Source: Callaeas wilsoni (lineage: Eukaryota > Chordata > Aves > Passeriformes > Callaeidae). From it: a stretch of 64,000 nucleotides of DNA. Below, piece after piece: positions 38,521 through 49,392 of the stretch. Location: positions 186,001 to 250,000 of the forward strand of contig VWPU01012287.1 of NCBI GenBank assembly GCA_013398955.1, read 5' to 3'. Under the pieces are notes generated by a model, which made no database searches, was not told where the DNA came from, and was given only the letters and a program-made list of their open reading frames with translations. The position numbers and the translations under genes were made by a program. Positions within the stretch are counted from its first letter, which is position 1. Every line of letters starts with the position of its first letter.

Positions 38521-40075
38521 ATGAACTCAAGAGAAGAACAAATGAGTCTGAAAATGGAGCTTGAGCCCAGGAGCGCTGATCCTGTGCCTACAATGGTAGT
38601 CACAATAGTGGGAAGGAAGGAGTCAGTCTTGGAGGATTCAGACTGGTTAGTCTCCAAGTTCTCACTTGGTGGATTCTTCTCAGTGCATTCTAGAAAACAT
38701 CTTGGTAATGCTGGCACATGGGAAATAAAACATATCCTTTTGTTCTATAGGCGAGCAGTGAGTTTGGGCTGCTTTCCTTTGTGTTTTTGTAGATGTTTAC
38801 TTTTGCAGCCAACCATCTGTTTATCAGGTGAATTCAGGTATTCCTTTGGGCTCCTCACACTTCAGTTCTCTTATCAGATATCAAATCTTGTGTTCTTGTA
38901 TCAGATTGGCTACATCATTTCCTCTGAGGTGTGCTCAGGCTTCAAGCGGGAGTCCAGTGGCTCTGATAGGGAAGAACGGGAGGAAAGAAAAGCTGCCTTT
39001 GCAATCTTTGTGTACCAAAAGCAGCACAGTTGTTGTTGTGTTGCTCGGATACTGTACATAGAAAATGCTGTTGTAGCTGAGCACCTCATCTGTCTTTGCT
39101 TGTTGGAACTTGGCAGGGCCTAAAGGATCCAATTCTTTTTTGTACAAGTGTAAATTCAGGGTAACTCCTCTGAGGACGAGAGTGTTACGTGCTAAGAGAA
39201 TCAAGACAAAGATGCCCTGATGCATTTGTAGGTCCTCTCCTTTTGGAACTCCTCCATCCACTGTGACCTATTTCTGTCTGTAATCTCAGGGCTGACTTTA
39301 TCTCAGAGCAAGGTACTTTGCAGTTGTGAACTCAGTCCTGTTTTTTTATTTGTTCCTAAGTTTGTCACTTGTTTGTGCACTGCTTACAGAGAAGGCTCTG
39401 ACCTTGAGAAACAAGAGGAAGGGCAGCATGATAAGGAATCAAAGAGCCTTAGAAGATAGAAACCAGAGCAAACTCTTCAACCTAATCACTACAGCAAGAG
39501 ATTCAAGGATGGGGTACCAAGGAACTCTGAAGAAAGGTTTGGTTTCTCAAGAGGCTGCTCTGTAGCTCACAAGATATTGAAGTTATTATTAAAATCCAGT
39601 CTTTGAGTCTGAAAACAGGAAAGTCAAGTGAATATTCACATTGTATTTCCCTGTAGTTTAGAGTGAGAATGCCTAACCTACAGTCTGTGGGCCAAAGTTG
39701 GCCACCAGCCCAATTAATCTGGCTGGACATTTGCCACCCTTTTTCACACAGGTTTTAGATGTGAACATGAAATTGTTCCAGGACTTGATTCCTGCTGCCT
39801 TCTTTCTTGAGTCTTTCTGGACCCTTCCTTATTGCTTGACTCCAAGAACTCCTGGGATGATGCAACCACTGATCCACAGCTCTTGGAGACTTTTCCAGGC
39901 TTGGGCCCTGGAAGGAAAAGAGTGCATTTCTGGAGTATAACTTTACTTTTTCTTGCTTTATTTTTGACGTAGATGATAGTGTTTTGACAAGTTACATGTG
40001 CTATTGAAATTGCTGTATGTTATGTAAAGATTATGCCCACCCATGGCATTTGTTTGAATTCCATGTTATTTCTGG
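38521..40075. other. Region with a long chance frame, no supported gene
   Basis: A 200-codon + frame (38521-39123) is long for DNA of this composition. It shows no domain, its amino-acid make-up is mixed, and no acceptor or donor frames it convincingly. A weak donor-like GTTAGT at 38646 follows an open, charged stretch of about 40 codons. The rest, to 40075, is AT-rich spacer without recognised features. Confidence 0.35.
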
Positions 40076-40088
40076 TTACAATGTTAAT

Positions 40089-40156
40089 GCCAGCCTAATT
40101 AAATGCTGTTTTCCTGCTGGAATGTTGCATCATTGGAGCCAAATAATTAGCCTGGC
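40089..40156. repeat. Inverted repeat, possible stem-loop
   Basis: GCCAGCCTAATT (40089-40100) and AATTAGCCTGGC (40145-40156) are reverse complements at 11 of 12 positions, separated by 44 bases. Each arm holds a TAATT homeodomain-type core. The loop does not continue the pairing well, so it is a poor microRNA precursor. Paired regulatory sites, or the ends of a small MITE-like element, are the alternatives. Confidence 0.5.
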
Positions 40157-40323
40157 TGATGACCTGTGACATAGAGTTTCTTTGGTTTTGTATTTGTAGC
40201 TTGCACAATATGCAAGCACAACTTCACTCCAGGTCTGTCAACAGATGAAAACTTAAATGCAGTCAGTGACAACTCTTGCATGTATGTGGGAGATGGTGGG
40301 AATGAGTCCTGAGGGTCTGAAAC

Positions 40324-40361
40324 CCTTGGTGGGTTGAGCTTTCCTTGGTGGGTTGGGCTTT
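40324..40361. repeat. 19-base tandem duplication
   Basis: Two adjacent 19-base units (40324-40342 and 40343-40361) that begin CCTTGGTGGGTTG agree at 18 of 19 positions. This looks like a recent slippage duplication. No function is suggested. Confidence 0.85.
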
Positions 40362-43300
40362 GAAAAATGTTGAGCTGCTATTGTCTGTTTGATTTTACCT
40401 TTGCAAAAACAGATGGTGTTTCTTTCTTCCCACACTTCTATTCTTTCCCCTTCAAAATTAAACACTAATATTTTATTAAATTAAATCTAATTACTCTGGC
40501 TGAATGCATACCCTTTATTTTATTGAAAAGAAGAAAAAACTATGAAAGAAAAGTAATTATGTGAGTAATGTAATTATGTGCCTTGTGAGTGGTGCTGCTT
40601 CTTTCAAAGCCTTGGTGCTCTTCCTATTGTTTTTTTGTTTCTCTAATTCTTCTTTCTGTCTGAGCTGGACTTGAGTCAAGACTGAAGGTAGAGGGAAGGG
40701 TCTGTGCAGATTCTGGGGTTGAGTTCTCAAGGTGCACAATATCCAGCACAACTCAAATCTTCCTGCAATCCCAGTGAGGAAGCCTAAAGAGCTCGAGTGC
40801 GCTGAAATGAAGCCGTGCTGCAAAGCAGATGCTCTGGCCCATCTGCTGTGTTTTTCTAGTGGCACAACACATTTGGCATGGGCTACCTTGCACCGTGTGA
40901 AAGGCTCTCTCCTGTCCAGCCTGGAGTGAGGCAGCTGCAGTGCAGGGAGGGCATCATCGATCATGTGCTGCGTGCTGCTGGCTGTGTTCGCCATGTGCAG
41001 GGGAGGTGGGTCAGACCCTGTCCTCACAGGAGATTTGCTAAGGGCTAAGCATTGATTCTTCTTTCTACCTTCTGCTTTCTGCATTAGCTGACACCTGGCT
41101 CTTGCTATCCCAGGCCCAGGGTTTTTGTACCAGGTGCAAGCTCCAGAAGTGCCAGGCAGGTTCTGTGCATGGGCTCCTGTCTTGTTTGATTTGTAAAAGG
41201 AATGCCTGAAGGAAAGCAAGCTTCTCGTAACCTAATGTGTGCCCACATCCATTCTGAGGAGTGCTTGATGACAATTTTGACAGCATTTATTACTTTTTAT
41301 TCCATCTTAGTATACAATACTATCAAATCATCGTTTTCACTGCTTAAATTCCTTTTCAGACTGGGAGAAAGGGACCACTGGTTTCAGTGAGGCATTTTGC
41401 AGGATGTGGGTAGTGGGGTATCCTGTCTGGTAGGACCTTCAGTCTGAGAGAAATGTGGGCATCAGTTTCAGTGTACAAGTTTATTATATACTTTTATTTT
41501 TAAATGGGACTTTCTTGCATAAAAATGTGTGTGTCATATATAGGCTTCCCTGCTGCTTTTTTCAGTAGCATTAAGATGATACAAGTTGATAATTTGGCTT
41601 ATGTAGGAATACTGTTCAGCAAGGGATTATTCATGTTTGATACTGGCACCAAGGTCTCAGAACATGTACCAGTGTCAGGATTTTCACCTGTCTTAAAAAG
41701 GGTTCTCATTTCAAGAGGGATGTGATACTGCACTGGAAGGCTCTGCTTTAATCACTGAAATTGGTGAATCATTTCACTGGTTTTTGAGAGGATTCAGATG
41801 AGATCCTGTCTCTGCTAGTTTCAGGTGCAATACCTTAACACAGAGGAAGGAAAAATCACTTTCCAGTCCATCACTTTGTGCCTTGGAATTGAGAATGGAT
41901 CAAAGAAAATGTCTAAGCTTAGAGTGCATGATGACCAGTCCTATACAGCTACATTATTTATGTAGTCTTTTATTTAATGTGGTATAAATAGGAAAGTCAA
42001 GAATATAAAAGAGAAAAGCTATGTTTTCAAATAACTTTAGTTAGTTTGTTTGTTTTTCAGTTTGTCTTCATTACAAATAAACAATATGCAGTTACATTTT
42101 TTTTATTACTAGGGACTTTTTTTAGGAAACCTGACAATGCTGATTTTAATTTTAGTTTTACCTAACATTATTTTTAGAATCTAAATAATCTTTAACCAAA
42201 CTTTTCTTTGAGTAGGTGAGTGGTCATTTCAGATAAAGCAAAGAAATCAGCTTAGTAAAAGGAATAGAAGTGGATTACTTTGGGAATCTTTTTCCTTAAA
42301 GTACCATTTAAAAAAATTACATCCTCAAAAGCTTTCTAAGAATCATTAAATATTTAAAGTTAGTTCATTAGGAGTAAAAAAAAAAAAAAAAATTTAAGTC
42401 TTTAGATCCTTTCATCTCCTCTGATTTGAAGTCGAGTGTTTAATCATACAACCCTTGGATGCTTGTTGCTGATGCACCTGTCAGCTTTCTTTACCAGTGT
42501 AGAAAGCACAGTAAATAAGGCTAATTTTTCTTTTTAGGTTCTAGGAAAAAAGTTAAAATAGAAGAGAGGAAAAAGGAGAGGAGGGCCAGCTCCACAAGGA
42601 ATGTAAAGTCTTGTAAAATAGAGGGCTCGAAGGTGTCAGGGAGCGATAACCCACCAGTATGGATTGTGCTCAGGGTGGGCAAACGGGAGTCAAACACTGG
42701 CTGGCGGTTTGATGTGGCAGCCCTGAAAGGTGCAAGGCTTTGTTGGAGGAAAGCTGTAACTTTGAGACCTGCTGACCTGTAATCCCTACAAATGCAGAGC
42801 TCTCACTGGCTCCAGCGAGTCCCACACACCTGGCAGTGCCAAGCTGCGTGGCTGCAGAGGTGCAGAAATCCCCTTGCCGTGCCTGGCTGTGCCTTCCCCT
42901 CCTTTGCTTGCTCTGTGTTTGAGGCTTGCAGCTTGTCCTCGCAGCAGGACCGGCTTTATCCGTACTGCGCCAGCGTGGTGATTAACTCGCTTACTCCAGA
43001 GTGTCACAGTGGATAGTTTTCCAATTAAGAACTGACTGTTAAACAGTAAGTTAAATTGCTGCTCTGACCTTGCTGTGAAAAACCACAGGGGTAGCCCTGA
43101 CACAGCTTTGTGTGTCAGGATTTGTCTCTTCACAGTGAAAGGTATCAACACAAGTCTGTCAGAAGAGTGGAAACCAGACCCAGCTGTACAGAATCCCTTT
43201 GCCTTTTTTCCCGAAAGGATCTTAGTTTCTCCCCAACATGCTGGGGAGAGTAAAAAGCAAATTTAAAAGACAAGTGAAGCAGTTCCTTCCCTAGATATTG

Positions 43301-45340
43301 GTTTTCTCCTTGTCTCCTCTCTAGCAGAGACAGCTGAACAGACTGTGTATCTGCTTTCGAGCCTTCCCAGAAGTACAGCTATGTATTTTATTCAGCCTTC
43401 TCTATTTCCCCACACGAGGTGGGGGGGGTCTTTTATTTTGTTTTTATGTCCCATGTTAGGGGTTTGTTTTTTGTCAGAAATAACTCTTCTATTTTTGGAT
43501 AAGATTTTTTAGATATATAGCTATATGATATGTAAAATATAGTCAAATCATAATGACAGCTGAGAAAAAAATTATCCTAGAGGTTTTTGCTAGGTACTGA
43601 GGATAAAATCACAGTGGAGTGAGCCTTCAAGTGAAAGCTGACAGGAGGCAAGCTCAGGAACTGGAGTAAGAAAACAGAATATTCAATTAAGAAAATTTTA
43701 ATTTTGAAATTTTTCAGATTTTAAATGTTTCAGTTAGGGAAGATTTCTGTCTATGTTCCTGCAGCAGTGGCGCAGGGCAGTGGCTAGAAAGATATGTACT
43801 GTTTGTAGAGAAATTTATTTAATCATTCTTCCAGCCAGACAACCTGACTTCTGTAGAGATTTCCAGGAATCCTGAGTACAATTGCCTTTCATTTTCAGTG
43901 GATAACACTTTCAAGCAGATCCTTGGAGCAGTCATTTCACAATGAGTCCTGTCAAGCCTAGCACACACACCTGGTTTGCCTGAAGCAGAAGTATACAGTC
44001 CTGGGTGTTTAAACTTTGCTGCTCAGAACACCTTGATACGTGCGGTACAGGACGGGGGAAGGGCAATAAACAACAGCAAAAAAGGAAGAAAACAGGCCTA
44101 AAACTGCTTTGACTACACAAACTGCAGGAGAAAAGCTGGCATATGAAAAGATTTCCCCATTACTGCTTGCTGAAGTAAACAGAGCGGTGGTGACAGAAAG
44201 CGTATAGATTTGTGTTCTTTCCTCATTATCTGCTCCTATTTCTGACGAGAACATCCTCAAACTGCATAGTAGGCAAAACCCCTGTTGTGTGCCAGGCACT
44301 TGGAGCTGCTAATGAATGCTGATATAGGAGAAGTGCTCCAGTAATTTTTTCATGTAAATGGGATTGACAGTAGGTCAGAGACAAACATGAAAAGGAAGGC
44401 AGACATTTAAAGAGAATTATTTAGTGAGATAATTTGTATAATATTTTATTCCTTTCATACACTAAAAGAAAAGCCTCTGAAAAATATAAATGAGAGAGGA
44501 GACTGCAACAATGTGTCTGGGAAAGCTACAAGGCTCTGTATAAGGTGACGTTTGAATCAATTAGATAACCATCACATGAGATAGGCAGGCTTTCAGCTGA
44601 GTTTCAGTGGACAAGAGCACTGCTTTGTCTGCCCCTTTCCTTCCCCTGCCCTCCAAGCCAATATGTGAAAGAGAGGAAAATAAGGTTTGGGGCATGTCAC
44701 TCTCACTCAAGCTTGCCACAGGAAGGTGATATGAATTGTGTACTATGAGCCCTGTCTTAAGTCAATAACTACTCAGATCCTCATCTGGTACAGATTACTT
44801 AACCCCAGGGAGGTCATCATAACATCACTGAGAGTGGGCAGCTTTGTCCTGTCTAATGTTCACTGATGGGTAGAACAGGTTTTTAACCTCTGGTTTGTCA
44901 TTCACTAGATGATTTCTGAGATCACCTTCTGCACTGTAGCTTTTTTCCCCAGTGTGCAGCAACTGCAGGTGCTTGCTCTAAAGGAACCCAAAGAGTGGGT
45001 CCCAGTACCAAAGGAAGGATGAAGTTGAGTAAATCAGTTTTAAAGCCAAGTTTTTCTTCCTCTCTAATATTATTTATGCTGAAAAAAAAAGTGGCTGCTT
45101 TTTCTAAGAATTTGCTTTCTTAGCCCAATAGAGAAAGAAATATCCTTGCAATATTATTTTAACATTTTGCAACATTTTGTGTTGGTATGTGTAATTGTAC
45201 CTTTTTTTCCCTAAACAAAACCTGTGTGCTTTAAGCTTTGCACTAAGTAGCTAATGGTTAGTATTTAGTGCTTCAAAATATACAAGTCTCCTTGAAAATG
45301 GGAAGGTGACTAGTTCTGTGATTGTGTCTCTACAAAATTC
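40362..45340. other. Mixed non-coding DNA, including a 220-codon chance frame
   Basis: The 220-codon minus frame at 40557-41219 is the longest open frame in the window. It has no recognisable domain and ends in a short lysine/glutamine-rich, possibly coiled-coil tail. It opposes the inferred direction of transcription and is treated as chance or as decayed sequence. A GC-richer patch with several CpGs lies at 42790-43010. An A17 run lies at 42376-42392. No exon is called. Confidence 0.35.
42376..42392. repeat. Poly(A) tract, A17
   Basis: Seventeen consecutive A residues. The preceding 150 bases contain no recognisable retroposon or processed-gene sequence, and no target duplication was seen. 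It is called simple repeat. Confidence 0.8.
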
Positions 45341-45344
45341 AAAG

Positions 45345-45379
45345 TTATTCTGATTAGATTTTTTTAATGATCAGAATAA
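45345..45379. repeat. Perfect 10-base inverted repeat, short hairpin
   Basis: TTATTCTGAT (45345-45354) and ATCAGAATAA (45370-45379) are exact reverse complements with a 15-base loop containing seven T. The flanks do not extend the pairing beyond a wobble pair. A 10-base perfect arm this close is rare by chance, though the stem is AT-rich and too short for a microRNA precursor. Confidence 0.6.
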
Positions 45380-46304
45380 TTGCCTTTAGCTGCCTTATAC
45401 TTAATGTCTATGTTCTGCATCAATATGCAGGTGAACTAAGTGCATAACTCCCTGATGCTTTGAAATGATTGCAGCCCTTAATGTTTAAGAGCCTGTTTCT
45501 GAGAGATACTGAGTGCCTTCGCTTTTGTTGAAGTGTGTGTTCAAAGAGCTTGGGGATTCTCAAGGAACTGACTTGGAATCTCACTGAACCAGAACCTGAA
45601 AATGTTCAGAATAAGCTGTAGAAGAAACAGTCAGGACGTGAACTGTGTGAGCCCTGCAGGGGCCAGTTTGTTACAGATTCTATGCAATAAGTGCCTGGAC
45701 AGAAAGCTGAAATCAAATCAATCTGTGAACATTTGATTTTAAATTCTAGTGCCTCTGAGGAACGCAGCATTCCCCCTAGGAGAATGTTCGTTCTTCCCTT
45801 CTTCACAAACTTCCTATCTCACTAAATGTTTCCTGATACCAGTTCTCTTTTTATCCTCATCCTGCCTCAGTGTCTATGGAGACAGCCCTGAGGGACAGGT
45901 CAGTCCCTTGGGATCACAGAAACTTCACTTCTCACCCTTGTTTGGCCTGGTTGCACTGACACTTTGACCCTGGGTTGCCAAAATCCAAGATGAAGGGCTG
46001 AGATCCCAAGGCTGTTTCAGCTATCGTGTCCTGGGTGTCATGTTGAGTTTCCTGGTGGATAAAAATGAGCCTTCATTGAGTATGGAGCTAAATCTCAGTG
46101 TCCCATCTTGAACTGCATCTGGAGCTGTTCTTTCTCTGGGTTGATATTTATTTGTGTAAAGTAGTAGAGTCCTGCCAGAAGAGAGAATAAACCATGCAAG
46201 ACTAGTTAATAGGATGAGTAGATAATTACTGGGATATGGAAAATGGGTCTAGTTTTCCAGTCAGACTCAGCCAGAGCAATGTGGTTTAATTAGAAACTGC
46301 ATGA

Positions 46305-46350
46305 TGCTCTAGTGGTTAGATGTATTGGTGGTCCTGGATTTAATATCCTA
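46305..46350 (+). repeat. Possible tRNA-derived SINE fragment
   Basis: TGCTCTAGTGGTTAGA (46305-46320) fits a tRNA A box well. About 15 bases on, CTGGATTTAATATCC loosely fits a B box with its variable position altered. No tRNA cloverleaf can be folded, so it is not a functional tRNA gene. It may be the head of an old SINE. The B-box match is weak. Confidence 0.25.
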
Positions 46351-46924
46351 TCAGGGTTAAGGAGCTACTTCCCCTAAAAATGTTATTAAAATCAATACCT
46401 CCATGAAATGCTTTTATTTCAACTCATCAGCTTTTTCTCATGGGCCAAAATGCTTTGTCAGACCATTGACCATTAGTTCTGCTCATCAAGCTGAATTTGT
46501 AAGGCTTGTTCAGGGTTTGGAGCTTAATGAAGGTGATGGCTGGGTTGCTTAGGTTTTCACAGGACCAGCAGATTTTTTTCTTATACTTGATGGCTCTGAT
46601 GCTGGAACCATCAGCGTGCCGTAATAAATCAATGCTTTCTTTTCATTTTGTGCAACTCATGATTCCTTTCTCCTTATCCAAATAAAAAGTCCTTGGTGTT
46701 TTTATAGGTTCTCTCCTGACCAGTTAAAGTGACATTCACAATGGGATGTGAATGCCATTCTCTTCTCCTATGTGTATCAGTAAAACCCCTTCGTTATGCT
46801 GGTATAAATGTGTGCAGGCTGAATAGCTGCATTGACCACACAGTTAAAGGCTGTGTCTGAGCTCAGTGTCTGCTGCGTCTCCAAATTAATTGAAAGCTGG
46901 GAGAACATTTCTGGTAAAAATTCC

Positions 46925-46936
46925 ATATATATATAT
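46925..46936. repeat. (AT)6 microsatellite
   Basis: Six alternating AT units in AT-rich DNA. It is short and of no evident function. Confidence 0.7.
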
Positions 46937-49376
46937 TTGGTATTTGTATTGTGTTCACTTTTGGCTACTTCTGAAGCCAGGACTTTGACCTAGAGGAACT
47001 GAGGCAGTTTTACCTTCTGATATTCTGGGGGTGACCATGTCAGCCAGTTCTCAGCAACAAGGTCCAGGAAATCAGCTGTGGGATGGACATGGACTGAGAA
47101 ACTGAAAACAGAAATTCCCAATGCTTCTGGAGACCTAACTACCACAGTCTCTCCTTTGTAGCATGAGCAGAATTACCAAACCATGGTTTTTTTGCAGTTA
47201 CTCAGTGCACATGCTGGAGAAGACCTAAAATCAGCTGTCTTTATTACGGTGACACCTATCGAGCGTCTTAAAAGACCCTGTAAAACCAAAATGTCCCAGG
47301 TTATAAAAGGGCACAGCTTTAGTGGTATCAAGAGATTTCTAGTGATTTAAGAGAGCTGCAATATGGTACGCCCTTAAAAAAAAAAGTGGGAAAAAATTCC
47401 TCTATGGCAGATAACAGCTTGTTCTGTCCTCTAATGAATTAGACAGTGTGCAAGACAGATAATTTGCCAACACTTAGATATTGTTGAAATTACAATTTTT
47501 GTAACTGAGCGGGGTATGGTGCTAACAGAAGTTTAATTTTATAGAATCTTTTCTAATCTTGGAGTATAGATTAATGCAAAAGAAAAACAAAACTGAGACC
47601 ACAAACCCACAAACACCTTTATGTATTTGCAGGTGTTTAAAGTAACCTTTTCAAAGAGCATTAAAGTTCTTGAACAGAAATCTAAAATTGTTGTTCCTGA
47701 ATTAGGGAGTTTTGGGTTGGTGGGTTTTTTCATAAAAAAGCTGAAGAAGCGTGTGGAGAAGTAAATAAGAAACTTCTCATAAATAACTGAGTTCTATCTT
47801 TTAATAATGAATGAAAGCTGAAACTAGGTTGTATCTGTGTTATGCAGATGGGATGGTTTAGCCACTTTTATTAAAAGTCAAAACGTGTGAATTACAAATA
47901 TAGGCAGAGACAATCTCACAAAGGATATTAAAAATCCTCATGAATGTTTCTGGCATAAGAAAACTTTAAAAAAACCCTGCTTTCTCTCTGAGTTATAATG
48001 ACAGTTGAACTTTAAAGTAATAGATATCTGAGTGAATGATCTGGTATTGCATTCAGAGAAAGTGAATAGGAGAATAAGAGGTGAATAGGAGAGGGTGATT
48101 ATTTACTATTTCTCACAGAATTGAAGACAAAGTAATGAACAATGTTATGACTCAGTATCAGATTTAACTGCTCAAGGAAAGTGCTTCTTATGCGCACCAG
48201 GTAATTAAATCTTGGAGCTTGTAGCCATAGTAGAGACAAGATATAATGAGTTTAAAAGAAAAAAATAAATTAGCAGTTGGTAGCCTTCAGTCATCAGGGT
48301 GCAGAGCAGAAATCTCCTTTCCATTGGATGACAAAACCTCTCGAAAGAAGAGAAGACCACACTTTGATTGTACTGGGTTCTTACGCTCTATTTGAAGTCT
48401 GTACCTGGAAGCTCTTGGAGGTAGGATGTTGAATTTGAAGAACCTTCGGTCTTATAATCCATAAGCACTTGTTTAAAGTATCCTGGGGACCTGGATATGA
48501 GAGAAAAATTTTCAGTCTGTGTTTAAGAATGCTTCTTAATTTTGACGTACAATGTGTGCAGAGATAGAGCATACCCATGAACAGATGCACAGTCTAAAGA
48601 AAGGGAAAAAGGTATTTCAGTGCTTGCATCTCATGCAGTCCCTGAGGGCACCTGGGCTGTGTTTCAGCTTTGTGATGGGAGCAGAAAAAGTGGTGGTTCT
48701 TCTGTACACCTGTATTTTCTGCTGCAGAAGTCCCGTGTGCACAGGCAGAGGTGGTGGTGGTGCCCCGTTAGTTTCCAAATAGGGTACTGTCTTGGGGTGA
48801 TTCTATGACCATCCTGTATTCCCCATTGCCTGCTTGATCTCTAGTGTACCTTTAAAATGAAAAAGGGGAGAGGGAAGCTGAGGGAGTGCTTCAAAGTAGC
48901 TAGCTTGACCTTGCAGTTAGAAGGTTTACATTTTTCTGCTAGTGAGGAGGGCAAAGAGAAGAGTTTTCTCTCTAGTTTCTTCGGCTTTCAGCTGAGAAGG
49001 GACTGTGATCTGCCTCAGCTGCTTCTGTTCCTTTTTGGACTGTTTTTGGCTTCCTTTTCATCCAAGGCCAGCTCCCATCTCCGGCCCTGCTCGGCGGGAC
49101 GCTCCAAGGGGGATCGTCGGACCCTGCCTGGCCCGGCCCGGCCCAGCATAGGACTGCAGGTTTTACCTACAGAAAGAACTCTAAAATCCACCAGCCTCTT
49201 TTAGGGGATGGGGGAGGGGATTTCAATATTTTTTTTTGCCCCATGCCTGCGGAGTACTCTGTTTGTCAAATAAATAGGTTTTTTTTCACTTTGATTTGAA
49301 AAAATTATTTTCCTGATAATTATTTATTATCTTCCGAGGGAGAGGGGCTGCCAGGGCCTGCTTGCCTGGCAGGCAG

Positions 49377-49392
49377 GAGAGAGAGAGAGAGA
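49377..49392. repeat. (GA)8 microsatellite
   Basis: Eight uninterrupted GA units just after a GC-richer stretch containing GCCTGGCAGGCAGG-like short repeats. It might act as a GAGA-type site, but no promoter is seen nearby. Confidence 0.8.

Noticed and set aside
42376..42392. A17 run as the tail of a processed pseudogene
   Set aside because: Upstream sequence shows no gene-like or retroposon content and no target-site duplication.
44880..44940. Possible plus-strand CR1 end (ACTAGATGATTTCTGAGATC-like)
   Set aside because: Only one short block resembles CR1, and the terminal octamer repeats that should follow are absent.
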